64,000 nucleotides of DNA from Streptomyces sp. ST2-7A (lineage in GTDB: Bacteria > Actinomycetota > Actinomycetes > Streptomycetales > Streptomycetaceae), in NCBI RefSeq assembly GCF_021390475.1, contig NZ_JAJUWS010000001.1, positions 1 to 64,000 on the forward strand, given 5' to 3'. The position numbers and the translations under genes were made by a program. Positions 42,951-50,620 of this stretch are shown here, in pieces. The notes beneath the pieces were generated by a model. The model saw nothing but the letters and a program-made list of their open reading frames with translations. It made no database searches and was not told the origin of the DNA. Every line of letters begins with the position of its first letter. Within the stretch, counting starts at the first letter, position 1.

Positions 42951-44543
42951 TCACGAAGCACGCAGAGCCTCGCGGAAATCCCGTACCGCAGGCCGGCCGC
43001 TCCACCGACCAAGGGTGCGCAGGGCGTCGGCGAGGACGCACAGCGTTCGCTCGGACTTCATGGTGTGGGCCACTTCGGCGGACACCCGGCCCAGCTCGGC
43101 GGCCTCATCCGGCTCGCCGCAGAGCGCCATGGCGACCGCTCTCCGGGCGTTGAAGAACCCGGTGTCCCGGGGTGACAGGGCACCGGAGGCGATCGTCTCC
43201 CCGAACAACCGCACGGCCATGCCCGGCTTTCCCACCTCGGTGTACGCGACGGCGTTGCGGAGCATCAAGGTGTCCTCGGTGAAGTAGGCCCCGAGCGGGT
43301 TCGGATCGTCATCCGACACGGTGATCAGCAAGCTGCGCGATTCGTCCAACTTCCGCTTGACGGCGTCCGGGGATTCACCGGTCATGGCCAGTCCGAGAGC
43401 TTCCTGCTGGGTGACCTCCGCACGGACACGCTGCGGTAGTCGCCACCGCTCGTGACGAGCCGCCCGGGCCAGGCCGAGCACTCGCAGCGCGTCACGGTCG
43501 TCATAGGCCATCTGGGACTTCTTGAGCAGGACGTAGCCCTGCATGGCGGCGTTGTCGGCCTCCTGCGCCCACTCCATGGCCCGGTCGTACCAGAACCCGG
43601 CCCGAGCGGGCTGATGGATGTCGCGGTACAGCCAGCCGGCGAACTCGGCGCCGTCGGCGCCGACCGACAACAGCTCGCGGCGATCACTCGACCCAACGTC
43701 GCGTGCGTGCTGTTCGATGGAGCGGAGCAGTCCGAGGACAACCGGCAATGTCCTTCCCGGCCCGAGGGACCCGTCGTCGCGTTTGGCGCTCTCCAGTTGA
43801 ATACGAAAGTAGTCGAAGGCCGACCCCTCGAAACAGTGGCGGGAATTCTCCGGGACGGCTACAAAGCGCCGGATTCCTTCCGGGCCCGGGACGGGCAGAG
43901 CGGTGGCGGCAATGCCTCCGAGCAATGTTCTGCGGTGGAGTGGACTCATGGCCTCGTGTCCTGTACTGGCGAAACCGTCGCCTCGGGGCATCGACAGATC
44001 GTCCGATCTGTCGAGGTGAATCGCTTCGGGGAGGGGATGACCGTCGGTCGTGATGGGAGGCGGCGCGGATGCCCGGGTTCGGCATGACGGCTCGGCCTTC
44101 CGCCGCTCGCTCTCACTCGACTGATTCGAAACAGGAGCGGTGTACCGGTGATCGCTTCCCGGCAGCTTGAACCAGAGTAGATCCGCCGGAACGGCGAGGA
44201 TATGCGCCCAGCTCATGAGTTTGGAGAGGTCTTGCGGAGCCGCTCCGTTCTCGATACGGCTGAGCTGGGCCTGGGTCAGGCCCAGCCAGTCGGCGACGGC
44301 CCCCTGGGGGATGGGGCGCGGGTGGTACGGATGAGTGCGGTAGGCGTGGAACACCTTTCCGAAGTGCCACTCCTCCAAGGCGTCACGCATCCGCGAGTGC
44401 CGCCAGAACTCGGCGGGAGGGTTCGGTGGTTGCCCTGCCGAAGATCGCTCCCGTCGAGTACAGGCCCCGCACTTGTTTCCGGCGTTGTCCCTGGCCAGCC
44501 GGGTACCGCACGGGCAGTGGCGAACCGGTTGTTGTGGTGCCAT
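42951..44543 (-). CDS. XRE-family regulator with TPR-like C-terminus
   Basis: Transcriptional regulator of 530 residues. A small zinc-ribbon-like N-terminus (CPCGTRLARDNAGNKCGAC) precedes an HTH_3/XRE domain at about 75-125 (PIPQGAVADWLGLTQAQLSRIENGAAPQDLSKL). The rest is a helical repeat region (FWYDRAMEWAQEADNAAMQGYVLLKKSQMAYDD, FFNARRAVAMALCGEPDEAAELGRV), comparable to the TPR sensor part of large Streptomyces XRE regulators. It diverges from a small anti-sigma-type ATPase, a recurrent actinomycete pairing; a gtata/tatac inverted repeat in the spacer may be its operator. Confidence 0.83.
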   Translation of the reverse strand: MAPQQPVRHCPCGTRLARDNAGNKCGACTRRERSSAGQPPNPPAEFWRHSRMRDALEEWHFGKVFHAYRTHPYHPRPIPQGAVADWLGLTQAQLSRIENGAAPQDLSKLMSWAHILAVPADLLWFKLPGSDHRYTAPVSNQSSESERRKAEPSCRTRASAPPPITTDGHPLPEAIHLDRSDDLSMPRGDGFASTGHEAMSPLHRRTLLGGIAATALPVPGPEGIRRFVAVPENSRHCFEGSAFDYFRIQLESAKRDDGSLGPGRTLPVVLGLLRSIEQHARDVGSSDRRELLSVGADGAEFAGWLYRDIHQPARAGFWYDRAMEWAQEADNAAMQGYVLLKKSQMAYDDRDALRVLGLARAARHERWRLPQRVRAEVTQQEALGLAMTGESPDAVKRKLDESRSLLITVSDDDPNPLGAYFTEDTLMLRNAVAYTEVGKPGMAVRLFGETIASGALSPRDTGFFNARRAVAMALCGEPDEAAELGRVSAEVAHTMKSERTLCVLADALRTLGRWSGRPAVRDFREALRAS

Positions 44544-44872
44544 ACCGTTGATGCTCCCACCCTGTCATGCCAACTTGTGCGTGCCAGCGTATTGCCGGAC
44601 GGGGAAGGCGGGTGGCAATACAACGGACGTATACCGGCTTATACATGGCCGTGGTTGGCGCCGGTGACAGAAGTCATCAGGCTCGGTAACCCCGTTCCCC
44701 CACTTGTCCAGCGAACGGGGTGAGGAGCCGAGACCATGCAACCACCTTCACGTCGAAACCCCTGCGAACACGTCTCTGTTGTCCGGCGCGGACAGGGAAC
44801 GCGAGATCGATGGCCCGGTTCGGTTGATCGAGCCGCTCGAGAAGACCGTCCCGGAGAGCCGGGAGACCGGCC
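44544..44872. other. Divergent regulatory spacer, XRE regulator / ATPase
   Basis: No gene. gtata (44629-44633) and tatac (44640-44644) form an inverted repeat in an AT-rich patch, a plausible binding site for the adjacent XRE regulator. Confidence 0.45.
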
Positions 44873-45286
44873 GTGAATGGTGAACGACTGGTCAGCCGGT
44901 TGGAGCTGGCCGGTCAACGCGACGCCGCGACATGGGCCCGTCGCCATTGCCGCAGCCTCCTCGGCTCCCGGGGCCTGGTGGCGGAGCGAATCGACACGGT
45001 CGAACTGTGCGTCAGCGAGCTGGTCACCAACGCGGTACGTATTGCCGAGGGGACGCCGAACGCTCCGTTGACACGCATCTCGCTGACATTGACCCACTCC
45101 CCCGGCAAGGTGGTAATCGAGGTGGCGGACGGCTTCCCCCAACCTCCGATCCGCACAGGGCTCGTGGGTCCCAGAGCGGAGAACGGCCGAGGGCTGTTCA
45201 TCGTGGAGGCAGTTTCCAAGGAGTGGGGGTACTTCCGGCCACCCACCGGCGGGAAGGTGGTGTGGTGCGTGGTAGGACTGGAATGA
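44873..45286 (+). CDS. Anti-sigma-factor-type ATP-binding protein (HATPase_c, RsbW-like)
   Basis: 137-residue Bergerat-fold ATPase of the RsbW/SpoIIAB-like group abundant in Streptomyces. N box DTVELCVSELVTNAVRIA, G1-type VIEVADGFPQPP and G2-type ENGRGLFIVEAVSKEWGY are present. It may bind a sigma factor, an anti-anti-sigma or the divergent XRE regulator; the partner is not evident. The GTG has GGGAG upstream. An AT-rich intrinsic-terminator-like hairpin with a T5 run follows. Confidence 0.85.
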   Translation: MNGERLVSRLELAGQRDAATWARRHCRSLLGSRGLVAERIDTVELCVSELVTNAVRIAEGTPNAPLTRISLTLTHSPGKVVIEVADGFPQPPIRTGLVGPRAENGRGLFIVEAVSKEWGYFRPPTGGKVVWCVVGLE

Positions 45287-45351
45287 TTTCCATATGAACG
45301 GTGTCATCTCCGAGCACGGAGTCACCCGACAGCCGCTTCCTCCAGTTTTCT

Positions 45352-45393
45352 TTTAGTTTCCTGCATCACCGGAGCACGAAACTAAAGTTTTTC
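45352..45393 (+). terminator. AT-rich intrinsic terminator after the ATPase gene
   Basis: tttagtttc (45352-45360) pairs with gaaactaaa (45378-45386), followed by gtttttc. An AT-rich stem with a U-tract is exceptional in this genome and marks the right edge of the accessory island. Confidence 0.6.
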
Positions 45394-45447
45394 TGTAGGT
45401 CTGTGTCGTTGAGAGGCGACCAAGGGGCTCGGCCACCCCGCCCACGG

Positions 45448-45492
45448 ACGCGCCCCGGCCCCGGCGGGGAATCCGCCGGGCCCGGGGCGCGT
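45448..45492 (-). terminator. Terminator hairpin of the choice-of-anchor I protein gene
   Basis: A ~20-bp stem with one mismatch (arm acgcgccccgg...) around ggaat, starting 13 bases after the stop of the minus-strand gene. Confidence 0.7.
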
Positions 45493-45504
45493 GGTCCGGG
45501 GGTG

Positions 45505-47226
45505 TCAGGAGATCTCGTAGACCGCCGTGGTGCCGCTGACCTCGTGGGCGACGACCAGCAGCGGGCGACCGTTCGGGCTCTCCCCGGCCGGGATGAAGGC
45601 CAGCCCTTCCGGCCCCAGGTCACCGGCGGTACCGGTCTCGGCGTCGCCGGAGAAGTCCCGGCTGTTGACGTACCCGGCCGGGCGCGGGGCGCGCGGGTCG
45701 GTGAGGTCGTAGACCACCACTCCGCCGATCCGCTCCAGGCCGACGAAGGCGTACGGGGTGTCGTTCACGGTGCCGACGACCACGCCCTCGGGCTCGGGGC
45801 CCTTGTTGTCGCTGCGGCTGTCGAAGGAGCCGTTCGCGCTGTTGTTGGCGTTGAAGTCCTCCGGGAACAGCTCGGCTGTCAGTCGCTCCAGGTGGTCGCC
45901 GGAGTCCCAGACCATCCGGCCCTCGGAGTCCAGCACGGAGACGGACCGGCCGCCGAAGACGTGCAGTTCGGTGGCACGCCCCTGCTCGTCACGCGGGGAC
46001 TCCACCGATACGGTCAACCGGCCGAGGTTGGCGTTGTTCCGCAGCTCGGCGGCGTTCGGGAACACCTCGGGCGACAGGATCAGGGCGTTGACCCGGACCT
46101 CCTCCGCGTAGCAGCCCCAGTCGCGGGCGTCGCCCTCGTTGGCGATGACCAGGAACTCCTCGCCCTTCCCGGCCTTGCCCGGCTTACCGCCCCTGCCCGG
46201 CTTCCCACCGGCGTCCGGGGCGGTGAAGGCGGCGATGGAGTCCGGCTGGTACATGCCCATGACCGGCCACCCGGTGATGTTGATCGCGTTGTCGCGGTCG
46301 GAGGCGTCCAGACCGTTGCCGGGCAGCGAGTGGTCCTTGAGGCCCAGCGGCACGACGTCGGTGACCCGGGCGCTCGGCAGGTGGACGACGGCGATCGCGT
46401 TGTTCTCCTGGAGAGTGACCCACGCGGTCTTCGAGTCCTCGGAGACCGCGACGTACTCGGGCTCCAGGTCGCGGGCGGCGGAGGCGCCGGGGCCGAGGAT
46501 CCGGACGCCGGCGGCGCGCAGTTCGTCCTCGCGGCCGTTCCAGGCGCGGAAGTCGGCGGTGGCGACGCGCACGCCGTTGAGGGTGGTGGTGCGGGTGCCG
46601 TTCGGGATGGTGATGACGCTGATCGTGCCCTCGGGGTCCACGCCGTCGGCGCAGTAGGAGTCGGGCTCGCCCTCGTTGGCGACGACGACCCGCTTGCCGT
46701 CGGGGGTGAAGGTCAGGGCGTCGGGCAGGGCGCCGACGGTCACCTCGCGGATGGGTCGCAGGTCGGAGGCGCGGAAGAAGGCGACCGTGCCGGGGGCGGT
46801 CTTCGGGGATGCCTCGCGGGCGACGGCGATCAGGCCGTCGTGCACGGCGACGCTGTTGGCGCCGGGGGTGTCCAGCTCGCCGACCTTCCGGGGGTCGGTG
46901 GGGTCGGAGAGGTCCAGGACGTCCACCGTGCCGGCGACCGCGCTGACCACGAACAGGCGCTCGGTGTCCGGGTCCCAGGCGGTGATCTCGGCGGCGGACT
47001 CGCCGTACACGCCGCTGTCGTACCGGCCGATGAGGCTCAGATCGAGGTCGCCGGCACCGGGGGCCTCCGGGGCGGGCTTCGGGCCCGGCTTCGGGGCGGC
47101 GCCCGCGACGGAGGGGGCGAGCAGGCCGGCCCCCAGGGCGAGGGCGCCGACGAGGAGGACGCCGGTGCGCGGCACGGTACGGCCGGCGGGGCGGGGGCGA
47201 CGGGGGCGTTCGGTACGGCTGTTCAT
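45505..47226 (-). CDS. Secreted choice-of-anchor I family beta-propeller protein
   Basis: Exported protein of 573 residues. Signal peptide: Arg-rich n-region, VLLVGALALGAGLLAPSVAGA, cleavage near residue 43. The mature part has propeller-like repeats (LSLIGRYDSGVYGESAAEITAWDPDTERLFVV, NSVAVHDGLIAVA, PDALTFTPDGKRVVVANEGEP, YVAVSEDSKTAWVTLQENNAIAV, GPEGLAFIPAGESPNGRPLLVVAHE) typical of choice-of-anchor-I / esterase-like secreted proteins. A short GGKPGRGGKPGKAGKG insertion lies mid-protein. The ATG lacks a clear ribosome-binding site. Enzymatic activity is uncertain; alkaline-phosphatase- or phytase-like roles are only suggestions. Confidence 0.8.
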   Translation of the reverse strand: MNSRTERPRRPRPAGRTVPRTGVLLVGALALGAGLLAPSVAGAAPKPGPKPAPEAPGAGDLDLSLIGRYDSGVYGESAAEITAWDPDTERLFVVSAVAGTVDVLDLSDPTDPRKVGELDTPGANSVAVHDGLIAVAREASPKTAPGTVAFFRASDLRPIREVTVGALPDALTFTPDGKRVVVANEGEPDSYCADGVDPEGTISVITIPNGTRTTTLNGVRVATADFRAWNGREDELRAAGVRILGPGASAARDLEPEYVAVSEDSKTAWVTLQENNAIAVVHLPSARVTDVVPLGLKDHSLPGNGLDASDRDNAINITGWPVMGMYQPDSIAAFTAPDAGGKPGRGGKPGKAGKGEEFLVIANEGDARDWGCYAEEVRVNALILSPEVFPNAAELRNNANLGRLTVSVESPRDEQGRATELHVFGGRSVSVLDSEGRMVWDSGDHLERLTAELFPEDFNANNSANGSFDSRSDNKGPEPEGVVVGTVNDTPYAFVGLERIGGVVVYDLTDPRAPRPAGYVNSRDFSGDAETGTAGDLGPEGLAFIPAGESPNGRPLLVVAHEVSGTTAVYEIS

Positions 47227-47339
47227 GGGAGGCGATCGTGTCGGCCGGCGGCGCACCCGGGGTGAACGGACGGCCGGCGGAAGGTGAAGTCCCCCGCAAC
47301 ACCGCCGGTGCGGAGCGCCTCCGGCGGCCTTCCGAGGGT

Positions 47340-48530
47340 TCAGGACCCGCCGACCGACGCCCGGTTCCCGGCAGATCCGACCCCGCCGGCGCCCCCGCCG
47401 CGTTCGACCCGGCGCAGCACCAGGGCGGTGACCAGTCCGGAGAGGAAACCGGCGGTGAGCATCCCCGGCAGGTGGTGGTAGGCGTGGTCCAGCGACAACG
47501 CCAGGTCCCGGGGAGGGCGGGTGATCCACAGGATGGGGAAGGCGAGGGTGGTCGCGCAGACGGCCGTGACCACGCCGAGGACGCCGAGGTCCAGCGGGGA
47601 CCGGCCGCGTGAGAGCCGGGCGGCGACCACCAGTCCGGCGACGACGACGATCGTGGCCGGGACCACCGCCCGCACACCCGACCCGTACAGCCGCACCCCC
47701 TCCGACGCCTCCGCCGATCCCGCCACCGGCAGCAGCCAGCGTGTGATGGCGGCCGGGAGCCGGTGCAGGGGGGTGTCGAGGAGCAGGCGTTCCCACAGCG
47801 GTGCCAGGGTGAACAGGAGCAGCGCGCCGGTCACGACCCCGCCGGCGAGCCCGGCCGTCAGGGCGGCCTCCGGAGTGGGCGGAGCGGGGAGGGCGGGTTC
47901 GGGTCGGGGCGGGGTGAGTCGGGGCAGGCTCCGGGCGAACCCGGCCGCAGCCAGGGCCACCAACGCGGTCGGTACCGCCAACAGGGCGATCAGCGGGAGG
48001 CCCTCGGTCATGGCGGAGCCGATCAGTTCCCGCCGGGAGAAGTGGCCCCGGGGCAGCGCGCGCAACAGGTGTCCGGCGGGGATCGCGACGGCCGCCGACG
48101 CGGTGGTCCAGGCCCACACGCAGAGCGGGATGAGCACCCGGTGGGAGGCGCGGCCGGGCGGGAAGCGGCGGACCGTCCACAGCACCCCCACCGCGCAGAG
48201 CGCGAGCAGGACACCGACCTGAAGCCATTGGGCCGCCGGCTGCCAGACGTCGTGGACGAGCGGGGCCGGTACCTCCTCCCGCCAGGGGCCGCCACCCGAT
48301 GACGACCCGACTTCCGGGCCGGAGCGGGGCGGGCGGGTCAGCCAGGCGCGCACCCAGTTCTCCACCACGCCGGGGCCGGCCGTGGAGACCAGCGGGAAGG
48401 GGTGTTCCCGCACGCCCTCCGCCAGGGCCAGCAGCCGGGCGTGCACTCTCGGCGAGCACAGGATCCAGAGCATCGCCGCCAGGGCGGTCGGGGTCGCCGT
48501 GGCCGGTATCCAGGCCCGTCGCCATCGCAT
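47340..48530 (-). CDS. Polytopic membrane protein of unknown function
   Basis: Not recognised. 396 residues with about nine hydrophobic segments, including VGVLLALCAVGVLWTV, GLPLIALLAVPTALVALAAAGF, AALTAGLAGGVVTGALLLFTLAPLW, VVPATIVVVAGLVVAARL and AGFLSGLVTALVLRRV. A large extracytoplasmic loop follows the first helix. The ATG MRWRRAW begins with a positive-inside signature. It lies 113 bp upstream of the secreted propeller gene on the same strand and may be co-transcribed. Confidence 0.6.
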   Translation of the reverse strand: MRWRRAWIPATATPTALAAMLWILCSPRVHARLLALAEGVREHPFPLVSTAGPGVVENWVRAWLTRPPRSGPEVGSSSGGGPWREEVPAPLVHDVWQPAAQWLQVGVLLALCAVGVLWTVRRFPPGRASHRVLIPLCVWAWTTASAAVAIPAGHLLRALPRGHFSRRELIGSAMTEGLPLIALLAVPTALVALAAAGFARSLPRLTPPRPEPALPAPPTPEAALTAGLAGGVVTGALLLFTLAPLWERLLLDTPLHRLPAAITRWLLPVAGSAEASEGVRLYGSGVRAVVPATIVVVAGLVVAARLSRGRSPLDLGVLGVVTAVCATTLAFPILWITRPPRDLALSLDHAYHHLPGMLTAGFLSGLVTALVLRRVERGGGAGGVGSAGNRASVGGS

Positions 48531-48665
48531 GGCGCCACTCCTCCGCGTCCCCCGTCACCCGGCCCGGTATCCTCCGGGCCGGGTGACGGTCGGGTTCGTT
48601 CGTTCCGTGATCATCCGGCTTCCCGGCCCGTGCCGGAAGGGGTGCGGGGGCACCGATGGGGACCA

Positions 48666-48713
48666 CCCGACCACCGCGCCACCCGACCACCGCGCCACCC
48701 GACCACCGCGCCG
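48666..48713. repeat. 16-bp tandem repeat upstream of the FAD oxidase gene
   Basis: Three copies of a 16-bp unit (core gaccaccgcgccaccc) in tandem between two divergent genes; the third copy is slightly diverged at its end. Confidence 0.75.
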
Positions 48714-48817
48714 CCGGCAAAGGGCCGCCGCGACCCGACCCGGCCCGCCGGGGTCCGATCCACCGCACGCGGCACCACCCGACGCGTCCCGGCCGGTTCC
48801 CGCCGCCCCGGCGGTGG

Positions 48818-48823
48818 CAGGCT
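48818..48823 (+). promoter_or_regulatory. -10 element of a leaderless FAD-oxidase transcript
   Basis: CAGGCT, seven bases, then the ATG; no ribosome-binding site. Resembles actinobacterial TANNNT promoters serving leaderless messages. Confidence 0.35.
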
Positions 48824-48830
48824 ATCGGGT

Positions 48831-50198
48831 ATGAGCACCCTCGTTTCCCGGCTGCGGGAGGGTCTGCCCGACGGGGCGGTCCTCGTGGACGACGACGTCA
48901 CCGCCTCCTACGCGCACGACATGGCGAGCTTCTGCCCCGCAGGCGCCCCCGCCGCCGTGGTGTTGCCCCGCACCACCGAGGAGGTGCGACACGTGTTGCG
49001 GGTGGCGCACGACCTGCGGGTGCCGGTGGTGCCGCAGGGCGCCCGCACGGGGTTGTCGGGGGCGGCGAACGCCACCGACGGCTGCGTGGTGCTCTCCCTG
49101 GTACGGATGGACCGGATCCTGGAGATCGACCCGGTGAACCGGATCGCGGTGGTCGAGCCGGGTGTGGTCAACGCGGATCTGGGCAAGGCGGTGGCCGCGC
49201 ACGGGCTGTGTTACCCGCCGGATCCCTCCAGCTGGGAGCAGTGCACGATCGGCGGGAACATCGGTACCGGCTCCGGGGGACTGTGCTGCGTGAAGTACGG
49301 GGTGACGGCCGAGTACGTGCTCGGCCTGGAGGTGGTACTCGCCGACGGGCGGCTACTGCGCACCGGTCGGCGCACCGCCAAGGGGGTCGCCGGGTACGAC
49401 CTGACCCGTCTGTTCGTCGGTTCCGAGGGGAGCCTGGGCGTGGTGGTCGGGGCGACGCTGGCGTTGCGCCCGGTGCCTCCGCCGCGGTTGGTGCTGGCGG
49501 CCGAGTTCGACTCCACGGCGGCGGCCGGCGAGGCGGTGTGCCGGATCATGGCCGACGGTCACACCCCGTCGATGCTGGAGCTGATGGACCGCACGACGCT
49601 GCGCGCGGTCAACGCGATGACCCGGATGGGGCTGCCGGAGACGACCGGGGCGCTGCTCCTGGCGGCCTTCGACACCCCCGATCCGGCCGCCGATCTGGCC
49701 CGGGTGGGGGTGCTCTGCGAGGAGGCGGGTGCCTCTTCGGTGGTGCCGGCGGAGGACGCGGCGGAGTCGGAGATGCTGTTGGCCGCCCGGCGCACGGCGT
49801 TGCCGGCGCTGGAGGCGGTCAAGGGCGTGACGATGATCGACGACGTGTGCGTGGGGCGCTCGGAGTTGGGGGCGTTCATCGCCGGGGTGGAGCGGATCGC
49901 CGCGGAGTACGAGCTGACGATCGGGGTCGTCGCGCACGCCGGGGACGGCAACACCCACCCGACGGTGTGCTTCGACGCCCGCGACCCGGAGGAGTCGGCC
50001 CGTGCCCGGGCCTCCTTCGACGCGATCATGGCGCTGGGGCTGGAGTTGGGCGGCACGATCACCGGTGAGCACGGGGTGGGCGTGCTGAAGAAGGAGTGGC
50101 TGGCGCGGGAGCTGGGGCCGGTGGCGATGGAGCTGCACCGGGGGATCAAGGCGGCCTTCGACCCGCTGAACATCCTCAACCCCGGCAAGGTGTTCTGA
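48831..50198 (+). CDS. FAD-binding oxidase, glycolate oxidase GlcD type
   Basis: FAD-linked 2-hydroxyacid (glycolate/D-lactate-like) dehydrogenase of 455 residues. PCMH-type FAD domain: VVLPRTTEEVRHVLRVAHDLRVPVVPQGARTGLSG and the pyrophosphate loop GGNIGTGSGGLCCVKYG; C-terminal substrate domain with GVVAHAGDGNTHPTVCFD and GTITGEHGVGVLKKEWL. The ATG follows a -10-like CAGGCT with leaderless spacing. The Fe-S partners of a GlcDEF complex are absent nearby, so it is probably a stand-alone cytosolic or membrane-associated dehydrogenase. Confidence 0.9.
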   Translation: MSTLVSRLREGLPDGAVLVDDDVTASYAHDMASFCPAGAPAAVVLPRTTEEVRHVLRVAHDLRVPVVPQGARTGLSGAANATDGCVVLSLVRMDRILEIDPVNRIAVVEPGVVNADLGKAVAAHGLCYPPDPSSWEQCTIGGNIGTGSGGLCCVKYGVTAEYVLGLEVVLADGRLLRTGRRTAKGVAGYDLTRLFVGSEGSLGVVVGATLALRPVPPPRLVLAAEFDSTAAAGEAVCRIMADGHTPSMLELMDRTTLRAVNAMTRMGLPETTGALLLAAFDTPDPAADLARVGVLCEEAGASSVVPAEDAAESEMLLAARRTALPALEAVKGVTMIDDVCVGRSELGAFIAGVERIAAEYELTIGVVAHAGDGNTHPTVCFDARDPEESARARASFDAIMALGLELGGTITGEHGVGVLKKEWLARELGPVAMELHRGIKAAFDPLNILNPGKVF

Positions 50199-50246
50199 CC
50201 GGTCCGGGCGGGGCCGGGGAGGGCCGGGGCCGGGCCGGGGTCGCTC

Positions 50247-50398
50247 ACCGCCAGGCGGTGAGCAGGTCTGCGGGGCCGACGGCGGTGACGCCCTCCACCG
50301 CGACCCCGGCCCGGGCCACCGCGTCCGCCGTTCTCGACCTTCCGCAGAAGACGGGTCAGTCGGCCCAGTTCCTCGTCACGCCCGATGAAATGATCCAC
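50247..50398 (-). pseudogene. Internally deleted ATPase/regulator gene remnant
   Basis: The GTG start with GGGAGCGGGGC upstream begins DHFIGRDEELGRLTRLLRKVE, the opening of an AAA/NACHT-type ATP-binding regulator (usual form F-V-G-R-D-x-E-L). Within ~65 bp another frame reads ADAVARAGVAVEGVTAVGP and ends DLLTAWR plus stop, like a normal C-terminus. First and last parts are thus joined out of frame after loss of the body of the gene, including Walker motifs. Confidence 0.5.
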
Positions 50399-50411
50399 GC
50401 CCCGCTCCCTC

Positions 50412-50467
50412 CCACCCGGCAGACTCCCACCCGGCAGACTCACGCTCGGCAGACTCACGCTCGGTGG
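50412..50467. repeat. 15-bp tandem repeats upstream of the ATPase remnant
   Basis: Almost four copies of a 15-bp unit (cacccggcagactcc / cgctcggcagactca), the first pair and second pair differing at a few positions. Confidence 0.75.
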
Positions 50468-50485
50468 ACCAACAAAAATGTTGGT
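50468..50485. promoter_or_regulatory. AT-rich palindrome accaaca-aaaa-tgttggt
   Basis: Perfect 7-bp arms around aaaa, 70 bp upstream of the ATPase-remnant start, with a further tgttgg at ~50513. Looks like a TetR/MarR-type operator left from the lost gene, or part of a nearby promoter. Confidence 0.45.
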
Positions 50486-50545
50486 TTCGCCGATGTGACT
50501 GATGTTGGCGTGAGTCTCTTCGCCCCGGCGGCTCCGGACACCGAA

Positions 50546-50587
50546 ACGGCCCGGCCCCGGCGGAGGATTCCGCCGGGGCCGGGCCGT
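50546..50587 (-). terminator. Terminator hairpin of the solute-binding protein gene
   Basis: 19-bp perfect stem (arm beginning acggcccggccccgg) around the tetraloop ggat, 34 bases after the stop of the minus-strand gene. Confidence 0.75.
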
Positions 50588-50620
50588 GCGTGCCGTGGTG
50601 CGCGAGGGGCGCGGACCGGA

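Noticed and set aside
36995..45400. Integrative element with attachment sites
   Set aside because: No integrase, tRNA gene or matching direct repeats at the island borders were found, so I report it only as an accessory region.
48666..48713. Short direct repeats that might be a CRISPR array (also 50412-50467 and 59176-59233)
   Set aside because: Units are 9-16 bp, contiguous and without spacers; no cas genes are present.
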